Positions 1 through 10,163 of a DNA stretch of 64,000 nucleotides are shown here, one piece after another. Below the pieces are notes generated by a model. It made no database searches. It was not told the origin of the DNA and saw only the letters and a program-made list of their open reading frames with translations. This DNA is from Prevotella scopos JCM 17725 (GTDB lineage: Bacteria; Bacteroidota; Bacteroidia; Bacteroidales; Bacteroidaceae). A program made the translations under genes and the position numbers. Positions within the stretch are counted from its first letter, which is position 1. The number at the start of each line of letters is the position of its first letter. The DNA lies in the NCBI RefSeq assembly GCF_018127785.1, contig NZ_CP072390.1, forward strand, positions 1 through 64,000, given 5' to 3'.

Positions 1-1768
1 CTTTAGGCATTAAAAAAATCTCATTATGACAAAGATACACTTTCGTTCTTACATACACAAGAAAATGATTCTTTTTCCTCAAAGAATCGATAAGGATATC
101 GCAGAAGATGCCCCTGTTCGTCTTTTAGACGCCTTGGTGGATAATCTTATGTTGGATAATGTCTACAAACTTTATAAGCCCAGTGGTCGCAAGCCTTATC
201 ATCCACAAATGATGCTTAAGGTGATTCTTTACGCCTATATGAATAATATCTATTCCTGCCGTCGTATAGAGTCACTTCTCAAGCGTGACATTCATTTCAT
301 CTATCTGGCAGGATATGAGCAGCCTGATTTTATTACCATCAATCGTTTTCGTAATCGTGTGAAAAAGGAAATCAACAATATATTCACACAAGTCGTATTA
401 GTACTTGCAGCCAAAGGTTTGATAAGTCTTGACGTTGAATATATTGACGGCACAAAAATAGAATCGAAAGCTAACAAGTATACCTTCGTTTGGAAGAGAA
501 CCGTGGAAAAGAACCGCACCAAGTTGCAGGAACAAATACGCACACTCTTGCTTCAGGTTGACGATGTCATTGCGCAGGATAATGCCGCTAAGAAAGAAGG
601 TATTGAGTTCACTGCAGCTCTGCTTGATGAGATATCCGAGGAATTGAACAAGTCTTTGGAATCAATCCCTAAACCTAAGACAAAAGAAGAGAAGCAGGCT
701 GTTAGAACCAAGAAAAAACAGCTTAAAGAACTTGAGAAGAAACGTAATAAACTCCAGGAGTATGACCAACACCTTGAGATTATGGGAGAGAGAAACTCCT
801 ACAGCAAGACCGACCCTGATGCCACGTTTATGCACATGAAGGAGGACGCTATGCGGAACGGACAGACTAAGCCTGGATATAATCTGCAGATAGCAACGGA
901 GAACCAGTTTATCACCGACTTTGCACTCTATGCCAATCGTACCGATACACTCACACTACCTTCTTTCTTGGAGTCTTTCAAATCACGCTATCATCGTTAT
1001 GCCAAGACAGTCGTAGCCGATTCAGGGTATGGCTCCGAGGAGAATTATCTGTTCATGGACGTACATAATATGGAAGCCTATGTGAAGTATAACTACTTCC
1101 ATAAAGAGCAGCGTCCACGCTACACACCTAACCCATTCAGTCCCGCAAGCCTTTATTATAATAAGGAACAGGATTTCTACGTCTGCCCTATGGGACAGCA
1201 CATGAGGCGTATAGGTATGAAGCGTTCCCTAACCTCTAATGGATTCGTTACTTACAGCGTACGTTATCAGGCAGAACACTGTGATGGTTGTCCGTTGAGA
1301 GGCTCATGTTTTAAGGCAAGAGGGAACAGAATTATAGAAGTAAACCACCAACTACAGCACTATAAACAAAAGGCACGGGAACTACTGACCTCGGAAGAAG
1401 GCATCAAGCATCGAGGACGAAGGTGCATAGAACCTGAAGCTGTTTTTGGACAAACAAAATATAATAAAGCCTACAAGAGGTTTAGGCATTTTGGGAAAGA
1501 CAAGGTCAACATGGACTTTGCATTCTTTGCCATTGCCTTTAACATAGGAAAAATGTGCAGAAAAACTAATCTCAAGGAACTAAAAGCCATTATGGAGGTA
1601 CTTTTAGTCACCTTCAGATGCTCTATACAAGTTTATATAGGCTATTTAAAGACCAATAAATCATTTTATATGAAATTAGCAGCATAGCTATAGTAAATAA
1701 TGATTTATATGGTAGACAAGGTAAAGGGGGGGGGTAAAAAGAGGATGTGTCCATTTTGACACACCCTC
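1..1768 (+). mobile_element. IS1182-like insertion sequence, left end outside window
   Basis: One transposase gene followed by about 80 bases of non-coding DNA that ends in a stem-loop at 1741-1768. Its arms, GAGGATGTGTC and GACACACCCTC, are near-perfect complements. The right terminal inverted repeat probably lies here, but the left end is not in the window, so the boundary is inferred. A run of nine G at 1726-1734 lies just inside this end. Confidence 0.7.
26..1687 (+). CDS. IS1182-family transposase
   Basis: DDE transposase that would cut and join the ends of its own element. The N-terminal third is helical, with the family-like phrases GRKPYHPQMMLKVILYAY and RRIESLLKRDIHFIYLAGY. The catalytic core follows: EYIDGTKIESKANKYTF around residue 140 holds the first Asp, VVADSGYGSEENY near 333 the second, and EAVFGQTKYNKAYKRFRHFG near 473 the Glu. 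A lysine/glutamate-rich helical insertion separates the first two. At 553 residues it is a normal full length with no frameshift, so it looks intact. Confidence 0.9.
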   Translation: MTKIHFRSYIHKKMILFPQRIDKDIAEDAPVRLLDALVDNLMLDNVYKLYKPSGRKPYHPQMMLKVILYAYMNNIYSCRRIESLLKRDIHFIYLAGYEQPDFITINRFRNRVKKEINNIFTQVVLVLAAKGLISLDVEYIDGTKIESKANKYTFVWKRTVEKNRTKLQEQIRTLLLQVDDVIAQDNAAKKEGIEFTAALLDEISEELNKSLESIPKPKTKEEKQAVRTKKKQLKELEKKRNKLQEYDQHLEIMGERNSYSKTDPDATFMHMKEDAMRNGQTKPGYNLQIATENQFITDFALYANRTDTLTLPSFLESFKSRYHRYAKTVVADSGYGSEENYLFMDVHNMEAYVKYNYFHKEQRPRYTPNPFSPASLYYNKEQDFYVCPMGQHMRRIGMKRSLTSNGFVTYSVRYQAEHCDGCPLRGSCFKARGNRIIEVNHQLQHYKQKARELLTSEEGIKHRGRRCIEPEAVFGQTKYNKAYKRFRHFGKDKVNMDFAFFAIAFNIGKMCRKTNLKELKAIMEVLLVTFRCSIQVYIGYLKTNKSFYMKLAA

Positions 1769-1828
1769 ATTGATTGTGATATGTTCGAGTGAATGATAAA
1801 CTGAGAAATAAGACGATTAAGACTGAAT

Positions 1829-2377
<549 letters not shown>

Positions 2378-2513
2378 TTAATTCTTTAATGTTGATACAT
2401 TCATTCATTAGAATTCTGTGAATGTTTGAATTCTATAAATGCTTTTCGTCACCTTTGTTTGCGAATAGTAGCTGTTTTGTTGCAGTTCTTGTAAAGTAAC
2501 ATTGATATTGCTG

Positions 2514-2545
2514 CAAATGTAGATAATAGTTTTTAAATAAACAAA
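2514..2545 (-). promoter_or_regulatory. Bacteroidetes-type promoter for the 1829-2374 gene
   Basis: On the minus strand, TTTG (2545-2542) and TACATTTG (2521-2514) are separated by 20 bases, matching TTTG-N19-21-TAnnTTTG. It would give a leader of about 130 bases. Confidence 0.55.
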
Positions 2546-2947
2546 CGTTGGATAGATTTTAGATAGGTTGACTTCGTTTTCGGTACTTTCTAACAACAAG
2601 TTGTCTCCACTTCTGTAACATACAGCAAGATATTTAGCCTTCCGCACCATTGGTCCTTACCAATCGCACGGCATGTGCTGAGTAACAATACATCGACTTA
2701 AGATGGTTAGAAAGGGACTTAATGATAAATAGTAATATACTTAATGTCTAACTAATATGAGAATTGTTTAGCACGCAGTACTAATCTTTTTTTGCCACTT
2801 CACTTATGACTTAAAATTACTATACAACTCCGAAAGTTTTTGTTTATCTTTTACGGTTTGTGTGTCTTCTAAAACTATCCTCATTTGTTAGGATAGGTTA
2901 GGCCTCCTTATTTTAAGTCTAAATACCGGATATTTTGTTTAAAATAC

Positions 2948-2978
2948 TTTGATAAATCATTAAAATATAGTATTTTTG
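2948..2978 (+). promoter_or_regulatory. Promoter of the fumarate reductase operon
   Basis: TTTG at 2948-2951, 19 bases, then TATTTTTG at 2971-2978. This fits the Bacteroidetes housekeeping sigma consensus and leaves a leader of about 145 bases before frdC. Confidence 0.6.
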
Positions 2979-3129
2979 CATCGCATTATGTCAGTGCATA
3001 TACCGACATCTTGGTATCAAAAATGAGAAAGATAATTCTGATGGAAAGATATTAGTTAGCCTTTTCGTCAGATTAGCCTATTTTGGAATAATAATTCTAA
3101 CAATTTAAATATTTAAAAACAAAACATTT

Positions 3130-3816
3130 ATGTGGTTAATCAATTCATCTATTGGTAGAAAGGTGATTATGTCAGTGACTGGCATGGCCCTGATCCTATT
3201 CATGACGTTCCACTGCTGTATGAATCTTGTTGCGCTCTTCTCAGGAGAAGCTTACAACATGATTTGTGAGCTGTTGGGTGCCAACTGGTATGCAGTAGCA
3301 GCTACTGCAGGTCTTGGCGCATTGGCAGTTTGTCACATCGTTTATGCGTTCATCCTTACAGCGCAGAACCGCCGTGCACGTGGTGACAATCGTTATGCTG
3401 TTACAGAGAAGCCTGCAACGGTAGAGTGGGCAAGCCAGAATATGCTTGTTCTCGGTATTATCGTGCTGCTCGGTCTTGGACTTCACCTCTTCAACTTCTG
3501 GTACAACATGATGTTTGCAGAGCTTACTCATATCGATGTACCTTTCCATCCAGCTGATGGTTTTGCTTACATTAAGTACACATTCTCTAATCCTGTTTAC
3601 GTAGTTCTCTACGTTATCTGGCTTGCAGCATTGTGGTTCCACCTCTCTCACGGTTTCTGGAGTGCTATGCAGACAGTTGGTATCAACGGTAAGGTATGGT
3701 TCAACCGTTGGAAGACTATTGGTAACATCTATGTTACATTGTTGATGCTTGGCTTCCTTGTTGTAGTTCTTGCATTTGCATTCGGTTGTGCACCAAGCCT
3801 TTGCTGTGCTGCATAA
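3130..3816 (+). CDS. frdC: Fumarate reductase/succinate dehydrogenase cytochrome b subunit
   Basis: Membrane anchor of the quinol:fumarate reductase. It takes electrons from menaquinol and passes them through heme to FrdB. Five hydrophobic helices are visible (about residues 12-37, 52-77, 104-128, 152-177, 196-220). Histidines within or next to them (H28, H69, H119, H171, H174) are candidate heme ligands, as in di-heme anchors of the Wolinella/Bacteroides type. At 228 residues it has the usual length. It is the first gene of the operon, 38 bases before frdA. The sdhC name would be equally valid; the anaerobic context favours frdC. Confidence 0.92.
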   Translation: MWLINSSIGRKVIMSVTGMALILFMTFHCCMNLVALFSGEAYNMICELLGANWYAVAATAGLGALAVCHIVYAFILTAQNRRARGDNRYAVTEKPATVEWASQNMLVLGIIVLLGLGLHLFNFWYNMMFAELTHIDVPFHPADGFAYIKYTFSNPVYVVLYVIWLAALWFHLSHGFWSAMQTVGINGKVWFNRWKTIGNIYVTLLMLGFLVVVLAFAFGCAPSLCCAA

Positions 3817-3854
3817 TTAAGTATCTAAGTTGAAAATTTAATTCAAAAACAATC

Positions 3855-5837
3855 ATGACTAAGACATTAAATTCCAGAATACCAGAAGGACCAGTAGCTG
3901 AGAAATGGACCAACTATAAGGCTCATCAGCGTTTGGTTAACCCAAAGAATAAACTGAAACTAGATGTTATCGTTGTCGGAACAGGTCTGGCTGGTGCCAG
4001 TGCTGCCGCTTCTCTCGGTGAGATGGGCTTCAACGTATATAACTTCTGCATCCAGGACTCACCACGTCGTGCACACTCTATCGCTGCACAGGGTGGTATC
4101 AATGCTGCAAAGAACTATCAGAATGATGGTGACTCAGTTTACCGTCTGTTCTACGATACAGTAAAGGGTGGTGACTACCGTGCTCGTGAGGCTAACGTTT
4201 ATCGTTTGGCTGAGGTGTCAAACGACATCATCGATCAGTGTGTTGCACAGGGTGTTCCATTCGCACGTGAGTATGGTGGTATGCTTGCTAACCGTTCTTT
4301 CGGTGGTGCACAGGTAAGCCGTACTTTCTATGCAAAGGGTCAGACCGGTCAGCAGTTGTTGCTTGGTGCTTACTCTTCATTGAGTGCACAGGTTGCTACT
4401 GGTAAGGTTAAGCTCTATACTCGTTATGAGATGGAGGACGTAGTTATCGTTGACGGTCACGCTCGTGGTATCATTGCTAAGAACCTTGTGACTGGTAAGC
4501 TGGAGCGTTTCACAGCTAATGCTGTTGTTATCGCTACTGGTGGTTATGGTAACGCATACTTCCTTTCAACCAATGCTATGGGTTGTAACTGTACAGCAGC
4601 TATCCAGTGCTACCGTAAGGGTGCTTATATGGCTAACCCATCTTACGTTCAGATTCACCCAACTTGTATCCCTGTACACGGCGACAAGCAGTCAAAGCTG
4701 ACCCTTATGTCAGAGTCTCTGCGTAATGATGGCCGTATCTGGGTTCCTAAGAAGCTCGAAGATGCTAAGGCATTGCAGGCTGGAACAAAGAAGGGTTCTG
4801 ATATTCCTGAGGAAGATCGTGACTATTACTTGGAGCGTCGTTATCCAGCATTCGGTAACCTCGTACCTCGTGACGTGGCTTCACGTGCTGCTAAGGAGCG
4901 TTGTGACCACGGTTTCGGTGTTAACAACACGGGTCTTGCTGTGTTCCTCGACTTCTCTGAGTCAATCAACCGTCTCGGTATTGATACCATTCTGCAGCGC
5001 TATGGTAACCTCTTTGATATGTATGAGGAGATTACAGACGTTAACCCAGGCGAGCTTGCTAATGAGATTAACGGCGTGAAGTATTACAATCCAATGATGA
5101 TCTTCCCTGCTATACACTACACAATGGGTGGTATCTGGGTTGACTATGAGCTGATGACAACCGTTCCAGGTCTGTTTGCAATTGGTGAGTGTAACTTCTC
5201 TGACCATGGTGCTAACCGTCTTGGTGCTTCTGCTTTGATGCAGGGTCTTGCTGATGGTTACTTCGTATTGCCATATACTATTCAGAACTATCTCTCTGAT
5301 CAAGCTCTCTGGGCAAAGGTTCCAACCGATCGTCCTGAGTTTGATGAGGCTGAGAAGGCTGTTATGGCAGAAACAGATCGTTTGATGGGTATCCAAGGTA
5401 AGCGTTCTGTTGACTCACTCCACAAGGAGCTCGGACACATCATGTGGGAGTATGTAGGTATGGGTCGTACCAAGGAAGGTCTCCAGGAAGGTCTCAAGCA
5501 GTTGAAGGCTCTTCGTGAGGAATTCAACACTAACCTCTTTATTCCTGGTAAGAAGGAAGGCTTGAACGTCGAGCTTGACAAGGCAATTCACCTCCGTGAC
5601 TTCATCCTTATGGGTGAGCTCGTAGCTTATGATGCATTGCATCGTGAGGAGAGTTGTGGTGGTCACTTCCGTGAGGAGCACCAGACTGAGGAAGGTGAGG
5701 CTAAGCGTGACGACGAGAACTTCTTCTATGTTGGCTGCTGGGAGTATCAGGGTGATGACACCAAGACTCCAGAGCTTATCAAGGAACCTCTCGAGTATGA
5801 GGCAATCAAGGTACAAACACGTAATTATAAAAACTAG
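3855..5837 (+). CDS. frdA: Fumarate reductase flavoprotein subunit
   Basis: Catalytic subunit with covalent FAD. It reduces fumarate to succinate at the inner face of the membrane and can run in reverse. The dinucleotide-binding motif GTGLAG is at residues 42-47. The [14 protein letters not shown] segment near residue 72-85 carries the expected FAD-attachment histidine, and GGIWVDYEL and [12 protein letters not shown] are typical later motifs. The 660-residue length fits the Bacteroidales enzyme. Its stop codon is the first base triplet of a short repeat array, and frdB follows only after an inserted S23 gene. Confidence 0.95.
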   Translation: MTKTLNSRIPEGPVAEKWTNYKAHQRLVNPKNKLKLDVIVVGTGLAGASAAASLGEMGFNVYNFCIQDSPRRAHSIAAQGGINAAKNYQNDGDSVYRLFYDTVKGGDYRAREANVYRLAEVSNDIIDQCVAQGVPFAREYGGMLANRSFGGAQVSRTFYAKGQTGQQLLLGAYSSLSAQVATGKVKLYTRYEMEDVVIVDGHARGIIAKNLVTGKLERFTANAVVIATGGYGNAYFLSTNAMGCNCTAAIQCYRKGAYMANPSYVQIHPTCIPVHGDKQSKLTLMSESLRNDGRIWVPKKLEDAKALQAGTKKGSDIPEEDRDYYLERRYPAFGNLVPRDVASRAAKERCDHGFGVNNTGLAVFLDFSESINRLGIDTILQRYGNLFDMYEEITDVNPGELANEINGVKYYNPMMIFPAIHYTMGGIWVDYELMTTVPGLFAIGECNFSDHGANRLGASALMQGLADGYFVLPYTIQNYLSDQALWAKVPTDRPEFDEAEKAVMAETDRLMGIQGKRSVDSLHKELGHIMWEYVGMGRTKEGLQEGLKQLKALREEFNTNLFIPGKKEGLNVELDKAIHLRDFILMGELVAYDALHREESCGGHFREEHQTEEGEAKRDDENFFYVGCWEYQGDDTKTPELIKEPLEYEAIKVQTRNYKN

Positions 5838-5875
5838 TTGACGAGTTGACGGGAGGACAAGTTGACAAGTTGTTA
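5835..5875. repeat. Left repeat array flanking the S23 gene (8 bp units)
   Basis: Starts in the frdA stop codon and consists of variants of AAGTTGAC. In RNA its first 16 bases could pair with the last 16 of the array at 6299-6337: 15 of 16 positions pair, two of them G-U wobbles. Confidence 0.75.
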
Positions 5876-5947
5876 GCTTGTTCTGCCTTAAACATATTCC
5901 ATTAGTATAATACTGACAATATACAAGATGTAATACAAACAAGGTCG

Positions 5948-6301
5948 ATGAATACTCACAAGGATTTGATCGTCTGGCAGAAAGCAATGGAACTTGTCTT
6001 AGAAGTATATAAGGCAACAAAGACATATCCACGGGAAGAACTATTTGGATTAGCTTCCCAAATGCGTAGAGCCGTTGTATCAATTCCCTCGAACATAGCA
6101 GAAGGCTATGGCAGAATCCATACTCGTGAAACTGAGAGATTCCTTAGTATAGCATTAGGTTCTGCGTGTGAGTTAGAAACTCAATTGATTCTATCGAAAG
6201 ACTTAGGGTATATCTCGACAGAACTTGCACAGCAACTATGCGATAAAACCCAAGGTATAATCAGAATGTTGACATCATTGATTAAGACTCTGAACAAATA
6301 A
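5948..6301 (+). CDS. Four-helix bundle protein (S23/23S rRNA-IVS protein family)
   Basis: A 117-residue, all-helical protein of the S23 family, recognised by the pattern [15 protein letters not shown], then [22 protein letters not shown] and a C-terminal helical half. The length is full for the family. Relatives are encoded inside intervening sequences of 23S rRNA (Leptospira, Coxiella) and include Avd of diversity-generating retroelements; their molecular role is mostly unknown. Here it splits the frd operon between frdA and frdB on the same strand and is framed by inverted repeat arrays, with its own stop codon inside the right array. This looks like a cassette rather than a respiration gene (inference). 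Confidence 0.85.
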   Translation: MNTHKDLIVWQKAMELVLEVYKATKTYPREELFGLASQMRRAVVSIPSNIAEGYGRIHTRETERFLSIALGSACELETQLILSKDLGYISTELAQQLCDKTQGIIRMLTSLIKTLNK

Positions 6302-6340
6302 CTTGTTTACTTTACAACTTGTTTACTTGTCAACTAAAAC
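6299..6340. repeat. Right repeat array flanking the S23 gene, inverted
   Basis: Begins in the S23 stop codon. Its units (AACTTGTTTAC, ACTTGTCAACT) are the reverse complement type of the left array at 5835-5875, so the two can form the base of a stem enclosing the gene. Confidence 0.75.
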
Positions 6341-6348
6341 ATAACACA

Positions 6349-7107
6349 ATGGCAAGAAATATATCATTCACAATTAAGTATTGGAAGCAGAACGGTCCAC
6401 AGGATCAGGGTCATTTCGATACACATGAGATGAAGAACATCCCAGATGATACCTCATTCCTTGAGATGCTCGATATCCTCAACGAGGAACTTATTGAGGC
6501 TGGTGATGAGCCTTTCGTCTTTGACCACGACTGCCGCGAGGGTATTTGCGGTATGTGTTCACTCTATATCAATGGTACTCCACATGGTAAGACTGAGCGT
6601 GGTGCAACAACCTGTCAGCTTTATATGCGTCGTTTCAACGATGGTGATGTTATCACTGTTGAGCCATGGCGTTCAGCTGGTTTCCCAGTAATCAAGGACT
6701 GTATGGTAGACCGTACAGCATTCGATAAGATTATTCAGGCTGGTGGTTACACATCAATCCGTACTGGTCAGGCACAGGATGCTAACGCTATTCTTATCTC
6801 TAAGGACAATGCTGATGAGGCTATGGACTGTGCAACATGTATCGGTTGTGGTGCTTGTGTTGCTGCATGTAAGAATGGTTCTGCTATGCTCTTCGTTTCA
6901 TCTAAGGTAAGCCAGTTGGCTCTCTTGCCACAGGGTAAGCCTGAGGCTGCTAAGCGTGCTAAGGCAATGGTTGCTAAGATGGACGAGGTTGGCTTCGGTA
7001 ACTGTACCAACACCCGTGCTTGCGAGGCTGTTTGTCCTAAGAATGAGAAGATTGCTAACATCGCTCGTTTGAACCGTGAGTTCATCAAGGCAAAGTTTGC
7101 TGATTAA
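6349..7107 (+). CDS. frdB: Fumarate reductase iron-sulfur subunit
   Basis: Electron-transfer subunit of 252 residues between FrdC heme and FrdA flavin. Cysteines C62, C67, C70 and C89 form the ferredoxin-like 2Fe-2S site. [14 protein letters not shown] at 161-174 plus C219, C225 and C229 provide the 4Fe-4S and 3Fe-4S clusters. I start at ATG 6349 ([12 protein letters not shown]). An in-frame TTG 30 bases upstream lies inside the repeat array and would add residues unlike the family. It is separated from frdA by the S23 cassette but is still co-directional. Confidence 0.95.
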   Translation: MARNISFTIKYWKQNGPQDQGHFDTHEMKNIPDDTSFLEMLDILNEELIEAGDEPFVFDHDCREGICGMCSLYINGTPHGKTERGATTCQLYMRRFNDGDVITVEPWRSAGFPVIKDCMVDRTAFDKIIQAGGYTSIRTGQAQDANAILISKDNADEAMDCATCIGCGACVAACKNGSAMLFVSSKVSQLALLPQGKPEAAKRAKAMVAKMDEVGFGNCTNTRACEAVCPKNEKIANIARLNREFIKAKFAD

Positions 7108-7167
7108 TCATAAGCAATTGATAGTAGTCATTTAGGTTGCTGTCAAGCTTATTCTTAAATAGAAATC

Positions 7168-7201
7168 CCATAACTCGATATAAAGAGTTATGGTTTTTTT
7201 T
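7168..7201 (+). terminator. Rho-independent terminator of the frd operon
   Basis: Stem CCATAACTC / GAGTTATGG with an 8-base loop followed by eight T residues. Confidence 0.85.
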
Positions 7202-7206
7202 GTGTC

Positions 7207-7250
7207 AGTTGACGAGTAAACAAGTAAACAAGTTAACGGGTAAACAAGTT
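7207..7250. repeat. Third array of 8 bp AGTTGACG/AGTAAACA units
   Basis: Five to six units in register (AGTTGACG, AGTAAACA, AGTAAACA, AGTTAACG, GGTAAACA), the same family as the arrays around the S23 gene. It lies after the frd terminator, with no gene enclosed. Confidence 0.7.
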
Positions 7251-7340
7251 ATTTGTTTTGTTGCTTGCCCTCTTTACAAACTTATTGTTCCCAGTACTCC
7301 TTCTCGCTGCAGAAGAAGGGATGAGGCTCTGATTATAAAG

Positions 7341-7375
7341 AAGATGCTGTAACCTGAGTAAGGATACAGCATCTT
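7341..7375 (-). terminator. Stem-loop downstream of aspA
   Basis: Arms AAGATGCTGTA (7341-7351) and TACAGCATCTT (7365-7375) are perfectly complementary. The T-run on the minus strand is weak, so this may also act as a 3' stabilising hairpin. Confidence 0.55.
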
Positions 7376-7426
7376 CAATATAAATATTGGGTGTAGGTGT
7401 AATCTACAATCCCATAAAGAAGTTAT

Positions 7427-8839
7427 TTACTTGATTCGCTCCTCTTGTTTAAGCATGTGTTCAGGTGATAGGATAGCATCAAGTTTCTCCTTTGAGAGAA
7501 TCTTATGCTCGAGTACTAGGTCGTAAACAGAGCCACCTGTTGCAAGTGCTTCCTTGGCAATCTTCGTGCTGTTCTTATAACCGATGTAAGGGTTAAGTGC
7601 TGTTACGATACCAATAGAGTGCTTAACCATATCAAGACAACGCTCCTTATTCACTGTGATACCATCGATACATTTCTCACGTAAGGTATCCATTGCATTT
7701 GGCAACCAAGTAAGATCCTCAATTAGGCACTCTGTGATGATAGGCTCCATCACGTTCAACTGCAATTGTCCAGCCTCTGCAGCAATCATAATGGTAGTGT
7801 CATTACCGATAACCTTAAAGCAAGTCTGGTTGGTTACTTCTGGAATAACTGGGTTCACCTTACCCGGCATAATACTTGAACCCGGTGCCATTGGTGGCAG
7901 ATTGATTTCATTCAGACCGCAACGAGGACCAGAAGCCAACAAACGAAGGTCATTACAAATCTTAGAAAGCTTAACAGCCAGACGCTTCAAAGCACTTGAA
8001 TAGCTTACATAAGCACCTGTGTCAGGGGTAGCCTCAACAAGGTCAGCACCTGCAACGAACTCCATTCCTGTCAATTCGCTGAGTTTCTCTGCACAAATCC
8101 TTGGGAAACCAGGAGCAGCGTTCAGACCCGTTCCGATAGCAGTACCACCCATATTAATTTCGTGCAAGAGAGCTGCATTACGATTAAGGTTCGCTATCTC
8201 CTCCTCCAAAGTATTGGCAAAGGCATTGAACTCCTGACCGCTTGTCATAGGAACAGCATCCTGAAGCTGTGTACGACCCATCTTGATGACGTGCTTAAAC
8301 TCCTCACCCTTTCTGCGGAAAGCAGCAATGAGTTCGCTCAAAGAAGCCACAAGTTTCTTGTTTAGAAGGATCATTGTCAGACGAATAGTAGTTGGATAGA
8401 CATCATTCGTTGACTGACCACAGTTAGCATGGTCGTTAGGAGAACAGTACTGGAACTCACCTTTCTTGTGACCCATAATCTCACAAGCACGGTTAGCAAT
8501 TACTTCATTGGCATTCATGTTGACAGATGTGCCCGCACCTCCTTGTACCATATCGGTCACAAAGTTCTCGTGCATCTTGCCATCAATCAACTCACGGCAT
8601 GCCTGAGCCATCGCATCAGCCACCTCGTCACTGATTTCACCGAGCTGACGGTTAGTTTCTACGGCAGCCAATTTGACGTAAGCAATCGCAACAACATAGT
8701 CTGGATAATCACACATACGCTTACGCGAGATGTGATAGTTGTTGATAGCACGCTGAGTCTGCACACCATAATAAGCCTCTTCTGGAACTTGAAGTTCACC
8801 TAAGAGGTCGCTTTCTACACGAAATTTCTTTTCTTCCAT
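7427..8839 (-). CDS. aspA: Aspartate ammonia-lyase
   Basis: Converts L-aspartate to fumarate and ammonia. The fumarase/aspartase superfamily signature GSSIMPGKVNPVIPEV is at residues 320-335, with the flexible-loop serine, and NDVYPT and GRTQLQDAVP are the other conserved blocks. EKLSELTGM and the 470-residue length favour aspartase over class II fumarase. It faces the frd operon tail to tail. Together they make the route aspartate to fumarate to succinate, the usual terminal electron sink of these anaerobes (inference from neighbourhood and known physiology). Confidence 0.92.
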   Translation of the reverse strand: MEEKKFRVESDLLGELQVPEEAYYGVQTQRAINNYHISRKRMCDYPDYVVAIAYVKLAAVETNRQLGEISDEVADAMAQACRELIDGKMHENFVTDMVQGGAGTSVNMNANEVIANRACEIMGHKKGEFQYCSPNDHANCGQSTNDVYPTTIRLTMILLNKKLVASLSELIAAFRRKGEEFKHVIKMGRTQLQDAVPMTSGQEFNAFANTLEEEIANLNRNAALLHEINMGGTAIGTGLNAAPGFPRICAEKLSELTGMEFVAGADLVEATPDTGAYVSYSSALKRLAVKLSKICNDLRLLASGPRCGLNEINLPPMAPGSSIMPGKVNPVIPEVTNQTCFKVIGNDTTIMIAAEAGQLQLNVMEPIITECLIEDLTWLPNAMDTLREKCIDGITVNKERCLDMVKHSIGIVTALNPYIGYKNSTKIAKEALATGGSVYDLVLEHKILSKEKLDAILSPEHMLKQEERIK

Positions 8840-8957
8840 GATTTGATTTTGATAAAGTTAGCGTTGTTCTCTTTCACTAACGGGAAGAGAATGGATTGTT
8901 TCTTTTATTGATAAGAATACCTTTCAGTATCTTTCCTATCTCTTTTCTTTTCTTGTT

Positions 8958-10163
8958 TTAATAGGCCTTGATTCTGTACATAAAGCCCAATTCGATGCGA
9001 TTAGTATTGTACTTATCCAAGCCTACACCATCCTTATAGGTTACTTTCTTACCCACATAGGCTAAGAAGACACGGAGGTCTTGACTCTTGACAGGGTAAT
9101 ACTCCACACTACCCACATAGCCATAGCTCTTGCGGAAGTCCTTGAAGCGGTCAATCTTTGTGACACTTGCTGTCTCATACATTCCTTTCAGCATCAGATT
9201 CCAGCGTGAGACAAACTGCCAGTTGAGCTTTGTTACGAAGGAATTATAATGTATATCACTCATCCATACATTACCAGTATATCCAGAGAATGAACTCCCC
9301 AATTCGTTTGTCGCTATGCCCAAACGGTCGATTCCATCGTTTTGAGCCATGTAATCAAAGTAACATTGCAGTCTGTCTAACTGTAGTTTCTGTCCTAAGA
9401 TGAGAATACGACTATACTTATGTTTCGCCTCTCCTTGTATTCCCCATGACCAACGTGTATGCAATCTGTCGTTCAGAAAACTTCCATTCCAGTTCAGACA
9501 GTAAGCAAGTGGGTTACGTGGCTTCTCCAACAGTCTGCTATATGTGCCATCACCCTCGATGGATACGGCATTATTACCATATACCTCACTGAACTTTTCG
9601 TTGTGAGAATTGGTAATACCAAGTACAAACTCCTGTGACGGAACAGGCTTATATACGGCTGTAACACCTGCCATATAACAATCCATAGAGCCCGTCATAT
9701 CAGAGAACTGATAGATATAGACAGGATTTTCATCCACTTCAAAACCGCCAAGACTCTGACAAACCTTTCCAGCTTCAAGGCGGAACTTATCAGAGAACTT
9801 ATAACCAATCATCATGATATCGGTTGCCTTAGCAAGATTATCCTCACTTCTCGCCTCTGTTGTATTGTTCAGACGATGACACAAACGATAGTAGAGCTTA
9901 TCGGTTAGGTTACCTTTGACTTCTAAACGGAGGTGCTTATTCGTGAAACCTGTACTCCACTGGTGGTCTGCATCCGATACTACCTGCGCATTAGCAGCAT
10001 AGTTGATGTAGACATTAAACATATCATTGCTTTTCTTTAGGTGCGCTACCTCTTCAGCAAGCGACTTAAACCGACTATCATTGATACCATAACCGTGGTT
10101 GTCCTGTGCGTTTGCACCAAGAGAAAGAGCAAGCAAACAGGTACACAACAGCGTCTTCTTCAT
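8958..10163 (-). CDS. Outer-membrane porin
   Basis: A 401-residue beta-barrel channel protein with a Sec signal (MKKTLLCTCLLALSLGANAQ), a short helical segment (SLAEEVAHLKKSNDMF), alternating beta strands and a terminal aromatic residue (FMYRIKAY) expected for BamA-dependent insertion. It resembles the phosphate-selective (OprP/O-like) porins of Bacteroidales. The substrate cannot be read from sequence; being next to aspA suggests anions such as dicarboxylates or amino acids, but that is a guess. I chose ATG at 10163 because the longer reading frame (to 10256) puts 31 polar residues before the signal peptide. Confidence 0.85.
   Translation of the reverse strand: MKKTLLCTCLLALSLGANAQDNHGYGINDSRFKSLAEEVAHLKKSNDMFNVYINYAANAQVVSDADHQWSTGFTNKHLRLEVKGNLTDKLYYRLCHRLNNTTEARSEDNLAKATDIMMIGYKFSDKFRLEAGKVCQSLGGFEVDENPVYIYQFSDMTGSMDCYMAGVTAVYKPVPSQEFVLGITNSHNEKFSEVYGNNAVSIEGDGTYSRLLEKPRNPLAYCLNWNGSFLNDRLHTRWSWGIQGEAKHKYSRILILGQKLQLDRLQCYFDYMAQNDGIDRLGIATNELGSSFSGYTGNVWMSDIHYNSFVTKLNWQFVSRWNLMLKGMYETASVTKIDRFKDFRKSYGYVGSVEYYPVKSQDLRVFLAYVGKKVTYKDGVGLDKYNTNRIELGFMYRIKAY

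Noticed and set aside
1726..1734. Run of nine G as a phase-variation tract
   Set aside because: It lies in the non-coding end of an insertion sequence and is not linked to a promoter or reading frame.
2408..2650. 80-codon minus-strand reading frame before frdC
   Set aside because: It covers a promoter with good spacing, has no signal or domain, and its composition is that of AT-rich intergenic DNA.
5948..6301. S23 protein as Avd of a diversity-generating retroelement
   Set aside because: No reverse transcriptase, template repeat or variable-region gene is nearby, so a retroelement is not supported.
7137..7352. 71-codon frame after frdB
   Set aside because: It is made of the terminator and the 8 bp repeat array and encodes no recognisable protein.
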